Translations under genes and position numbers: made by a program
Notes under the pieces: model-generated
Told to the model about the DNA's origin: nothing
The model's database searches: none
The model's input: the letters and a program-made list of their open reading frames with translations, nothing else
Assembly: GCA_021805865.1 (NCBI GenBank)
Contig: JAJZDX010000003.1
Location: 62,001-126,000, forward strand
Source of the DNA: Pseudomonadota bacterium
GTDB taxonomy: Bacteria > Pseudomonadota > Gammaproteobacteria > Steroidobacterales > Steroidobacteraceae
Length of the DNA stretch: 64,000 nucleotides
Direction: 5' to 3'
Shown: positions 28,494-35,800 of the stretch, one piece after another
Layout: every line of letters begins with the position of its first letter
Position numbering within the stretch: the first letter of the stretch is position 1

Positions 28494-30185
28494 TTGAATA
28501 AAGCGCCAGAGGACCCGGCGGCGGCGAGCGGCCCCGGGCCCGAGGCGGCGGGTCTGCATCGTGCGATTGGCTGGACCGGCGCATTCTGGGTGGCGAGCGG
28601 CGTGCCGCCCGCCGTGCTGTTCACCATTGGCGGCATTGCCGCCACGGTCGGCAAGCTCTCCTGGCTCGTATGGACGCTCTCGATCGGCCTGGGGTTCGTG
28701 CAGTCGATGATCTATGCGGAAATCGCCGGACTGTTCCCGCACAAGTCCGGGGGCACCTCCGTCTATGGCGCCATCGCGTGGGTCCCCTACAGCAAGCTGG
28801 TGGCGCCGCTGTCGGTCTGGTGCAACTGGCTCGCCTGGTCACCCGTGCTCGCGATCGGCTCGGGACTCGCGGCCGGGTACATCCTGCACGGGCTGTTCCC
28901 GCCGGACTCGATGATCAGGACCTGGCATTGGACGCTGCTCACCTTCCCGGGCGCGCAAAGGGGGCTCAGCCTGCGGATCAACTCCACCTTCATCCTGGGT
29001 GCGTTGATTCTGCTCACCGTCAAGACGATCCAGGACGGCGGCATCCTGCGCTCGGCGAGGACCACGAAGATCGTGGCGATTGCGGTGCTCATCCCTCTGT
29101 TGCTCGTCGGGGTGATTCCGATTCTCACCGGCGAAGTGGTCCGGGCGCACTTTTTCCCGCTCGTGCCCATGGCTCACGATGCGGCCGGCCAGGTGGTGAA
29201 CGGCTCCTGGAACCGGGCCGGCTGGACGGTCCTGGCCGGCGGCATGTTTCTCGCCGCCTGGTCGACCTACTCCTTCGAGACCGCGGTCTGCTACACCGCG
29301 GAATTCACCAATCCGAAGACCGACACCTTCAAGGCGATTTTCTACTCCGGCTTGCTGTGCGTGCTGTTCTTCACCCTGGTGCCGTTCGCCTTCCAGGGCT
29401 TTCTCGGCCTCGGCAAACTGGTGAGGCCCGCGGTGCTCGATGCGCACGGCGCCGTGGTGAGGCCGGCCGTCTACTCCGGCATGCTCGCCCCGGGGATCTA
29501 CAGCGGCAGGGGCGTCGCCAAGGTGATGGTGCACATGGTCCACGGGGGAGCGCTGTTCGGTCCGGTGCTGGAGGGGATGCTCACTTTGGCGGTGGCTCTG
29601 GGGATCATGACTTCCATGGCGGGCTCCTCGCGCACGCTCTACCAGGCTTCAAAAGACGGCTGGCTGCCGAAATACCTCTCGAAGGTGAACCGGCACGGGG
29701 CGCCGACCCACGCGATGATGACGGACTTCGTGTTCAATATGTTCCTGCTCCTCATGTCCAACTACATGTTCGTGCTGGGAGCGTCGAACGTCGGCTACCT
29801 GATCTTCAACTTTCTCAACCTGAACGCCGGCTGGCTGCATCGGCTGGACCGGCCGCATCAGGAGCGCCCCTGGCGCGCGCCTGCCTGGCTGATCGCGGCG
29901 GGCGCGGTGTTGTCCTTCGTCAATCTCATTTTCATGGGCATGGGAGCGAACGTGTACGGACGCGGCACCTTGCAGACGGGGCTCCTGTTTGCGGCGCTGA
30001 TCGTGCCGGTATTCCTGTACCGTCACTATGTGCACGACAAGGGCGTATTCCCCGCCGCCGCCGCGGCCGATCTGCAGTTCAGCTCGGGCGAGAGGACCGT
30101 GAAGCGGGCGGGAATCTGGCCGTATGCGACGCTCCTTGCCGCGGCGGTGGTGCTCTACGTCAGCCACCGGCTCGCGGTGTATTGA
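28494..30185 (+). CDS. APC-superfamily amino acid permease
   Basis: A 563-residue membrane transporter with about twelve helices. TTG at 28494 has GGGAGG about 5 bases upstream. GWTGAFWVASGVPPAVLFTIGGIA is the first helix, SGGTSVYGAIAWVPYSK follows, and SRTLYQASKDGWLPKYLSKVN is the conserved stretch before helix 9, as in basic amino acid/polyamine APC members. It is the second permease of the island and ends the plus-strand cluster. Long loops near residues 220-240 and 315-340 are larger than usual. Confidence 0.88.
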   Translation: MNKAPEDPAAASGPGPEAAGLHRAIGWTGAFWVASGVPPAVLFTIGGIAATVGKLSWLVWTLSIGLGFVQSMIYAEIAGLFPHKSGGTSVYGAIAWVPYSKLVAPLSVWCNWLAWSPVLAIGSGLAAGYILHGLFPPDSMIRTWHWTLLTFPGAQRGLSLRINSTFILGALILLTVKTIQDGGILRSARTTKIVAIAVLIPLLLVGVIPILTGEVVRAHFFPLVPMAHDAAGQVVNGSWNRAGWTVLAGGMFLAAWSTYSFETAVCYTAEFTNPKTDTFKAIFYSGLLCVLFFTLVPFAFQGFLGLGKLVRPAVLDAHGAVVRPAVYSGMLAPGIYSGRGVAKVMVHMVHGGALFGPVLEGMLTLAVALGIMTSMAGSSRTLYQASKDGWLPKYLSKVNRHGAPTHAMMTDFVFNMFLLLMSNYMFVLGASNVGYLIFNFLNLNAGWLHRLDRPHQERPWRAPAWLIAAGAVLSFVNLIFMGMGANVYGRGTLQTGLLFAALIVPVFLYRHYVHDKGVFPAAAAADLQFSSGERTVKRAGIWPYATLLAAAVVLYVSHRLAVY

Positions 30186-30230
30186 GCGCGGAGGAGCCCG
30201 CGGGAGGGAGTCAAGACATGCCGGGCGCGC

Positions 30231-30246
30231 GCGGATGCGAATCCGC
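30231..30246 (+). terminator. small hairpin after the permease
   Basis: GCGGAT pairs with ATCCGC around a GCGA tetraloop, 46 bases after the permease stop. The GNRA loop makes it a stable RNA hairpin, but no U-tract follows. Confidence 0.35.
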
Positions 30247-30285
30247 AGCTCCCGGGGGGGGCGTTCTGCGACTACAATGCGGCCC

Positions 30286-31368
30286 ATGAAGATCTCCGGC
30301 ACCCCCTATCGCACGATCTGGCCGCTCGAGTCCGGCGCGGTGCGGGTCATCGACCAGTCGCGCCTGCCGTTCGAGCTGCACACGCTCGATCTGAGCACGC
30401 TCGAGGACGCCGCCCACGCCATTCGCACGATGGTCGTGCGCGGGGCGCCGCTCATCGGCGCCACGGCCGCGTACGGACTCGCGCTCGCGCTGCGCGAGGA
30501 CGCTTCGGACGGGCGCATCGAGCACGCCGCACGGGTCCTGCAGGCAACGCGCCCCACCGCGGTCAACCTCGCCTGGGCGCTCTCGCGGGTGCGGACCCTC
30601 ATCGCGCCCCTGGCGCCCGGTGAGCGGGCGCGGGCGGCTTTCGAGGCGGCCGGGCGCCTCTGCGAGGAGGACGTCGAGCAGTGCCGGGCGATCGGCACGC
30701 ATGGCATGGCCCTCATTCGCGAGCTCGGCGCCACTCTGGGGCGCCGCGTGAACATCCTGACTCACTGCAACGCCGGATGGCTCGCCTGCGTCGACTGGGG
30801 CACGGCGCTCGCGCCGATCTACCGGGCGCACGATGCGGGGATCGAGCTGCATGTCTGGGTGGATGAGACCCGGCCTCGCAATCAGGGCGCCTCGCTGAGC
30901 GCGTACGAGCTCGGAGCGCACGGGGTGCCGCACACGGTGATCGTGGACAATCTCGGCGGGCACCTCATGCAGCACGGCCGGGTGGACATGGTCATCGTCG
31001 GCAGCGACCGGACCACGGCCGCGGGCGATGTGTGCAACAAGGTGGGCACCTACCTCAAGGCCCTCGCGGCCCGGGACAACGGCGTGCCGTTCTACGCGGC
31101 GCTGCCGGTGAGCACCATCGACTGGAGCCTCGATGAGGGTCGCCTCATCGAGATCGAGGAGCGCTCCGCGCAGGAGGTGACCCATATCCGCGGGGTCGCC
31201 GCCGACGGCTCGGTGCACACCGTCCGGGTCGTGCCCGAGGGCAGCGCCGCGCTCAATCTCGCCTTCGATGTCACCCCGGGGCGGCTCGTGACCGGCCTCA
31301 TCACCGAGCGGGGCGTGTGCCCCGCGAGCCGCGAGGGGCTGCGGCGGCTGTATCCGCAGCGCCCATGA
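30286..31368 (+). CDS. mtnA: methylthioribose-1-phosphate isomerase
   Basis: A 360-residue cytosolic isomerase converting 5-methylthioribose 1-phosphate to the ribulose form in methionine salvage. MVVRGAPLIGATAAYG, ILTHCNAGWLAC (active-site Cys) and VDETRPRNQGASLSAYEL (conserved Asp region), then NKVGTYLKALAA, are all MtnA marks. TACAAT lies only 7 bases before the ATG and no ribosome binding site is visible, so the message may be leaderless. The class II aldolase gene overlaps the stop by ATGA. No mtnK, mtnP or late salvage genes are nearby. Confidence 0.95.
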   Translation: MKISGTPYRTIWPLESGAVRVIDQSRLPFELHTLDLSTLEDAAHAIRTMVVRGAPLIGATAAYGLALALREDASDGRIEHAARVLQATRPTAVNLAWALSRVRTLIAPLAPGERARAAFEAAGRLCEEDVEQCRAIGTHGMALIRELGATLGRRVNILTHCNAGWLACVDWGTALAPIYRAHDAGIELHVWVDETRPRNQGASLSAYELGAHGVPHTVIVDNLGGHLMQHGRVDMVIVGSDRTTAAGDVCNKVGTYLKALAARDNGVPFYAALPVSTIDWSLDEGRLIEIEERSAQEVTHIRGVAADGSVHTVRVVPEGSAALNLAFDVTPGRLVTGLITERGVCPASREGLRRLYPQRP

Positions 31369-32048
31369 GCACGGACGAGGAGCTGCGCCGGGTGTTGATC
31401 GGCGCGTGCCGGGACCTGGTGCATCTTGGCCTGACGCACGGCACTTCGGGCAACGCCAGCGTGCGCCACGGGCCCGGCTTCCTGGTGAGTCCCACCGGCA
31501 TGGCCTACGAGGCGCTCGAGCCGAGCGACGTTGCGCTGGTCGGCCTCGATGGCCGCTGGTATGGCCGCCGCCAGCCCTCGAGCGAATGGCGCTTCCACCG
31601 CGATATCCTCGCCGCGCGGACCGATGTAGGCGCCATCGTTCACGCCCATCCGCGGTTCGCCACGGCGCTCGCCTGCACGGGCCGGGGGATCCCCGCGTTC
31701 CATTACATGGTGGCCGCCGCCGGGGGCAGCGACATCCGCTGCGCGCCGTATCATCCCTTCGGCTCGCAGGCGCTCTCGGATGCGGCGCTTGCCGCGCTGG
31801 AGGCTCGCCGAGCCTGTCTGCTCGCCAACCACGGGATCATCGCCCTCGGCGCCGATCTGCCCGCGGCACTGAAGCTCGCCGTGGAGCTCGAGGGTCTGGC
31901 GGCGCAGTACTGCACGGCGCTCGCGCTGGGGGAGGTGCGGGTGCTCGATGCGGCGCAGATGCGCGTGGTGCTGGAGAAGTTCCGCACCTACGGCCGGCAA
32001 GACATCGCGGATCCGGACCTGCGACACGCAGGCGAGGTGCCGCCTTAG
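31365..32048 (+). CDS. class II aldolase, FucA/Ald2-like (probable DHAP shunt)
   Basis: A 227-residue zinc aldolase of the fuculose-phosphate aldolase type. GTSGNASVRHG, SPTGMAYE, SSEWRFHRDIL with the catalytic Glu, VHAHPRFATAL with two zinc His, and LLANHGIIALG with the third zinc His are present, as is the FucA-like tail VVLEKFRTYGRQDI. Its start overlaps mtnA (ATGA). In Rhodospirillum rubrum and pathogenic E. coli such a protein (Ald2) splits 5-methylthioribulose 1-phosphate into DHAP and a methylthio-aldehyde. The alternative, the MtnB dehydratase of the normal pathway, belongs to the same fold, but the SSEWRFH wording favours the aldolase. Confidence 0.85.
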   Translation: MSTDEELRRVLIGACRDLVHLGLTHGTSGNASVRHGPGFLVSPTGMAYEALEPSDVALVGLDGRWYGRRQPSSEWRFHRDILAARTDVGAIVHAHPRFATALACTGRGIPAFHYMVAAAGGSDIRCAPYHPFGSQALSDAALAALEARRACLLANHGIIALGADLPAALKLAVELEGLAAQYCTALALGEVRVLDAAQMRVVLEKFRTYGRQDIADPDLRHAGEVPP

Positions 32049-32929
32049 CGCCTGGCTCGCCGCTCGAGCACGAAGCGGGCGAAGACGTTGATGATCAGCA
32101 CGAAGCCCGTCACCAGGAATGCCGCCGCGTAGGCGAGCTTGTTGGCCGAGGCGAACGGCTCGTTGATGAACGTCCAGATCGCGTACGTCAGGTAGCCGAC
32201 CGGCGAGTGGGTGAGCCGCCCGTCCCACATGAAGTTCGACCAGCCCGCGGTGTACAGGAGCGGCGCCGTCTCGCCCACCGAGACGGCGAGCGCCAGCAGC
32301 ACGCCCGTCAGGATGGAGGGCATCGCCACCGGCAGGCAGACCCCCAGGACGACCCGCCGCTCGTTGGCGCCGAGCGAATAGGCCGCATCGCGCAGGTCGT
32401 TCGGCACCTGGCGCAACGCCAGCTCCGTGGTGCGGCAGATGTAAGGCAGGCTGATGATGGCGAGGGAGATGGAGCCGGCGGCCACCGAGAAGCTCCAGCC
32501 CAGCCACTGCACCATGCCGACATAACCGAAGTAGCCCACCACGATGGACGGCACGCCCACCAGCACGTCGGCGAGGAAGCGGATGGTCCTCGACCAGGGG
32601 CTGTTGGGGTATTCCGAGGAGTAGATGCCGGAGGCCACCCCGAAGGGCACCGCCAGCAGCAACGCCCCCGCCGAGAGCACCAGCGTGCCCTCGATGGCGT
32701 TCAGCAGTCCGCCGCCGTTGCCCTGGGTGATGGTCGTGAAGGTCGAGAGCTTCAGCGCTCCGACCCCCCGCATGAACACCACGACCAGGATCCACACCAT
32801 CAGCACCGACAGCACGAGCATGCAGGCGCCGGTGAGCGTCCAGCCGACGAGACTGCCGATGCGCCGCGAAAGCCGCACCTGCCTCGGCTTCGAGAGCGTC
32901 CGTTCCAGCGTCGTGGCGATCGTCGACAT
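32045..32929 (-). CDS. pstA: phosphate ABC transporter permease PstA
   Basis: A 294-residue inner membrane permease of the high-affinity phosphate importer. About six membrane helices are visible, with the permease EAA-type loop at ELALRQVPNDLRDAAYSLGANERRVVLG. FLADVLVGVPSIVVGYFGY and SVGETAPLLYTAG are PstA marks. It begins 3 bases after pstC ends and shares its stop region with the convergent aldolase gene (TTAG). The ATPase gene pstB does not follow as it usually does; two copies lie near 60-62 kb. Confidence 0.95.
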   Translation of the reverse strand: MSTIATTLERTLSKPRQVRLSRRIGSLVGWTLTGACMLVLSVLMVWILVVVFMRGVGALKLSTFTTITQGNGGGLLNAIEGTLVLSAGALLLAVPFGVASGIYSSEYPNSPWSRTIRFLADVLVGVPSIVVGYFGYVGMVQWLGWSFSVAAGSISLAIISLPYICRTTELALRQVPNDLRDAAYSLGANERRVVLGVCLPVAMPSILTGVLLALAVSVGETAPLLYTAGWSNFMWDGRLTHSPVGYLTYAIWTFINEPFASANKLAYAAAFLVTGFVLIINVFARFVLERRARR

Positions 32930-32932
32930 GCC

Positions 32933-33901
32933 TCAGACCGCCACGGTGCGCTGACCGTTGTTCCACACGAGCAGCAACAGCCGCGCGAGCCCGTTGACGA
33001 TGACGGAGATGATGGCGAGCACGAGCGCGATCTCCGCCAGCGAGCGCACCGCCATGCCGGTCGGATCCTGCAGCGCGCTGTCGAGCTGCGAGACGATGAA
33101 CGCCGCCATGGTGGAGATCGGGTTGTAGATGTTGTGGGGCAGATAGTTGAGCGCGTTGCCGCTCACCATCAGCACCGCCATGGTCTCACCGAGCGCGCGC
33201 CCGAGCGCGAGGAATGTCGCGCCGATCAGCGTCCGGCGCGTGCCGGGCAGCATGACCTTCCACAACGCCTCGAAGCGGGTCGCGCCGAGGCCGAGCGCCG
33301 CCTCGCGCAGCGCCGCCGGCTGGCTCACCAGCGCATCGCGCAGGGTCGCCGCGATGATGGGCACGATCATCAAGGCGAGCACGACGCCTGCCGTCAGCAG
33401 GCCATAGCCGCTGCCGGTCGGGCCGGCGAAAAACGGGATCACCCTGCCGAGCGTGGCGGCGAGCAGCGGGAAGAAGTGGCGGCTGAGGAAGGGGATGACC
33501 ACGACGTAGCCCCACAATCCGAAGACCACGCTCGGGATGGCCATCAGAAGCTCGACGAAGAACGAGATCCATGTGCGCAGGTGGCTCGGCACGGCTTCGG
33601 CGAGGAAGATCGCCGCGCCGATGCCCACGGGCACCGCGAACAGCAGGGCGAGGAAGGTCGAGAGCAGCGTCCCGGCGATGAGGAAGAGGATGCCGTAGGT
33701 GGCGCCGGGTTGGACCTGAAAGCCGTGGCGCAGGATCGGATTGGCATAGAGATTGCCGAGGTTCCACGTGTTGCGGACCACGAATCCCCATCCATTGAAA
33801 TGGATGGCCTGCCAGGAGTAGAGGGCGAGGAACAGAACGATGGCCGCGAGGGTGGCCGGCAAGATGCCCGCTGCGACGGCGAGCCAGGCTCTGAACTTCA
33901 T
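32933..33901 (-). CDS. pstC: phosphate ABC transporter permease PstC
   Basis: A 322-residue inner membrane permease, partner of PstA. GTLLSTFLALLFAVPVGIGAAIF, then FFVELLMAIPSVVFGLWGYVV, LREAALGLGATRFEALWKVMLPG (the EAA loop) and ALGRALGETMAVLMVSGN are typical. About 154 bases separate it from pstS. That gap holds an imperfect GC-rich stem (AGCCGG/CCGGCT, 33953-33991), which could reduce readthrough so that PstS exceeds the permeases. Confidence 0.95.
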   Translation of the reverse strand: MKFRAWLAVAAGILPATLAAIVLFLALYSWQAIHFNGWGFVVRNTWNLGNLYANPILRHGFQVQPGATYGILFLIAGTLLSTFLALLFAVPVGIGAAIFLAEAVPSHLRTWISFFVELLMAIPSVVFGLWGYVVVIPFLSRHFFPLLAATLGRVIPFFAGPTGSGYGLLTAGVVLALMIVPIIAATLRDALVSQPAALREAALGLGATRFEALWKVMLPGTRRTLIGATFLALGRALGETMAVLMVSGNALNYLPHNIYNPISTMAAFIVSQLDSALQDPTGMAVRSLAEIALVLAIISVIVNGLARLLLLVWNNGQRTVAV

Positions 33902-34055
33902 GGCGCGACAGAATGGCGGGTCTGGGTCGGTCTGTAAAGATAAAGACTAAGAAGCCGGCACCGCACCCCATCCTTGAGGCGGGCACCGGCTCCGGGGGGG
34001 CCTTGAATCCCTGGGGTTCTTATGGATCCTCGACTCTACATCGATCGAAATCGCA

Positions 34056-35135
34056 TCAACCGTGGATCTTGGCGATCTGCGCCCGACTGAGCCGCACGAT
34101 GGCGGGCGGCAAAGACACGAAGCCGACCGCATTCATGAAGTGCGGCGAGTTGCCGCCGGCCGGATCGAGCGCCCACGAGAAGAACTCCTTCACGGACTGC
34201 GCGACGGCCGCATCCTGCTGCGCATTCACGATCGCGTACTCGTAGTTGATGATCGGGTACGACCACGGGCCGGGGGCGAAGATCAGGCTGACGCGCTCAT
34301 CGGCGGGCGTATGGGCGGCGGTGGCATTCACGGCCGCCTGGATCGTTCTCGGGTTCGGCAGGACGAAGCGGCCGCTGCGGTTCCGGAGCATCGCCTCGCC
34401 GAGGCCTTTCTTCTCGATGATCCGCTTGAAGCTGATGCCGATGTAGGCCACGGAGTAGGGCGTGCCCTTGCAGGCATTGACCATGCCGGGGTTGCCTTCC
34501 GCCCCGATGCTGCCCTCGACGGCGGGCCAGCTGATCGTGGTGCCATAGCCCACCGAGTTGTTCCACCACGGCGTGCTGAAGGACAGGTACTGGGAGAAGA
34601 TGAAGGTGTCGCCGCTGCCGTCGGTGCGATGGATGAGCACGATCTGCTCATGCGGCAGGCGCACGCCGGGGTTCAGGCGCGCGATGGCCGGGGCATTCCA
34701 GTAGCGCACTTTGCCCGCGTACATGGCCGCCAGCACCGGACCGCTCAGCTTCAGGTGCACGCGGTTCAGGCCCGGGACGTTGTAATTGACCATCTGCGAG
34801 GAGATCGTGAGCGGAATGTTGAGGATCCCGGGGTGCTGGCGGACCTGAAAGTCGCTCATGTAGGCATCGGAAGCGCCGATCTGCGCGATCCCGGAGACCG
34901 CCTCGGCGATGCCCGTGCCGCTTCCGCTCGACTGTGTGGTGATCTGCACGCCCGGATGCGACTTCGCATAGGCCGGAACCCAGAGATTGAACAGCGGGTA
35001 CAGGAGCGAGGAGCCGGTCTCGAGCAGCCGCGTCTGCGCGAGCGCGGCGTGGCTCACCGCCATCGAGGCCATCGCCAGCGTCGCGGCCAGGGCCAGCGAT
35101 GCCTTGCGGCGCAGCGTACCGGTGTTCATGGTCAT
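34056..35135 (-). CDS. pstS: periplasmic phosphate-binding protein PstS
   Basis: A 359-residue secreted binding protein that delivers phosphate to PstCA. The signal peptide ends near HAALAQ. Phosphate-contacting regions are ETGSSLLYPLF, TTQSSGSGTGIAEA, IGASDAYMS and HRTDGSGDTFIFSQYLS, a PstS signature. AAGG lies 8 bases before the ATG at 35135; an ATG at 35129 is also possible. A strong Pho box precedes it, so induction by PhoB under phosphate limitation is expected. Confidence 0.96.
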   Translation of the reverse strand: MTMNTGTLRRKASLALAATLAMASMAVSHAALAQTRLLETGSSLLYPLFNLWVPAYAKSHPGVQITTQSSGSGTGIAEAVSGIAQIGASDAYMSDFQVRQHPGILNIPLTISSQMVNYNVPGLNRVHLKLSGPVLAAMYAGKVRYWNAPAIARLNPGVRLPHEQIVLIHRTDGSGDTFIFSQYLSFSTPWWNNSVGYGTTISWPAVEGSIGAEGNPGMVNACKGTPYSVAYIGISFKRIIEKKGLGEAMLRNRSGRFVLPNPRTIQAAVNATAAHTPADERVSLIFAPGPWSYPIINYEYAIVNAQQDAAVAQSVKEFFSWALDPAGGNSPHFMNAVGFVSLPPAIVRLSRAQIAKIHG

Positions 35136-35205
35136 GTCAGTACCTTAAGGTTTTTGCGGACGGGACAATGTCTGGAGGAATCCGATGGTGCGCCTGCCGC
35201 GGCGT

Positions 35206-35239
35206 ACTCTACGTGGCGATTATGACGGTTTTGTGACAG
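35206..35239 (-). promoter_or_regulatory. Pho box and -10 element of the pstSCA promoter
   Basis: On the minus strand CTGTCACAAAACCGTCAT (35222-35239) matches the 18-bp PhoB consensus CTGTCATAAAACTGTCAT at 16 positions. A -10-like TAGAGT (35206-35211) lies exactly 10 bases downstream, the normal PhoB-promoter geometry. It is about 90 bases before the pstS start. Confidence 0.85.
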
Positions 35240-35257
35240 AGGGAATTGTCGTATAAA
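35231..35257 (+). promoter_or_regulatory. likely promoter of the DUF488 gene
   Basis: TATAAA at 35252-35257 is a good -10 element for the plus strand. A weak TTGTGA lies at 35231-35236, 15 bases upstream and inside the Pho box of the divergent pstS promoter. PhoB binding might therefore affect both directions. Confidence 0.4.
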
Positions 35258-35287
35258 ATCTCGCCGAAACAAAGGGTTGCTGGCAGC

Positions 35288-35671
35288 ATGAGTGGCAGGG
35301 CCCCGCTCGACGTGCGCATCAAGCGAATCTACGAGCCCCCCGGCGAGGACGGGGAGCGGGTGCTCGTGGATCGGCTGTGGCCGCGCGGAGTGGCCAAGAG
35401 CGCGGCCGGCATCGATCAGTGGCTGAAGGATCTCGCCCCGAGCGCCGGGCTCAGGACCTGGTTCGGGCACGACCCGGCCCGGTGGGCGCAGTTCCGCCGC
35501 CGCTACCGCCGCGAGCTGAGCGCCCGGCGCGGGCAGATCGAGGCGCTGCGTCGCCTCGCGCGGCGGGGTCCGCTCACCCGCCTGTATTCGGCGCGGGACG
35601 AGCGCCACAACCAGGCCGTGGTGCTGCGCGAGGTGATCCTGGGCCGCGCGCCTCGCGCGCCCCGCTCCTGA
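35288..35671 (+). CDS. DUF488 family protein
   Basis: A 127-residue cytosolic protein. VRIKRIYEPPGEDGERVLVDRLWPRGVAKSAA, then WLKDLAPSAGLRTWFGHDPARWAQFRRRYRREL and TLLYSA-like TRLYSARDERHNQAVVL, is the DUF488 pattern. The biochemical role of the family is unknown. ATG at 35288 with AAGGG upstream is chosen. It is divergent from pstS and shares the intergenic region with the Pho box. Confidence 0.88.
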   Translation: MSGRAPLDVRIKRIYEPPGEDGERVLVDRLWPRGVAKSAAGIDQWLKDLAPSAGLRTWFGHDPARWAQFRRRYRRELSARRGQIEALRRLARRGPLTRLYSARDERHNQAVVLREVILGRAPRAPRS

Positions 35672-35800
35672 GCGCAGCGCCGCTCACGCGGCGCTCGCGG
35701 CCGAGACCCTCGCAGCAGACAGCCGCAGGTGGATCGGCTAAGGTGCCCCGCCATAGGGGGCGCGGCGTGCAAGCGCCCGACACCGAAAGATTCAGTCCAA

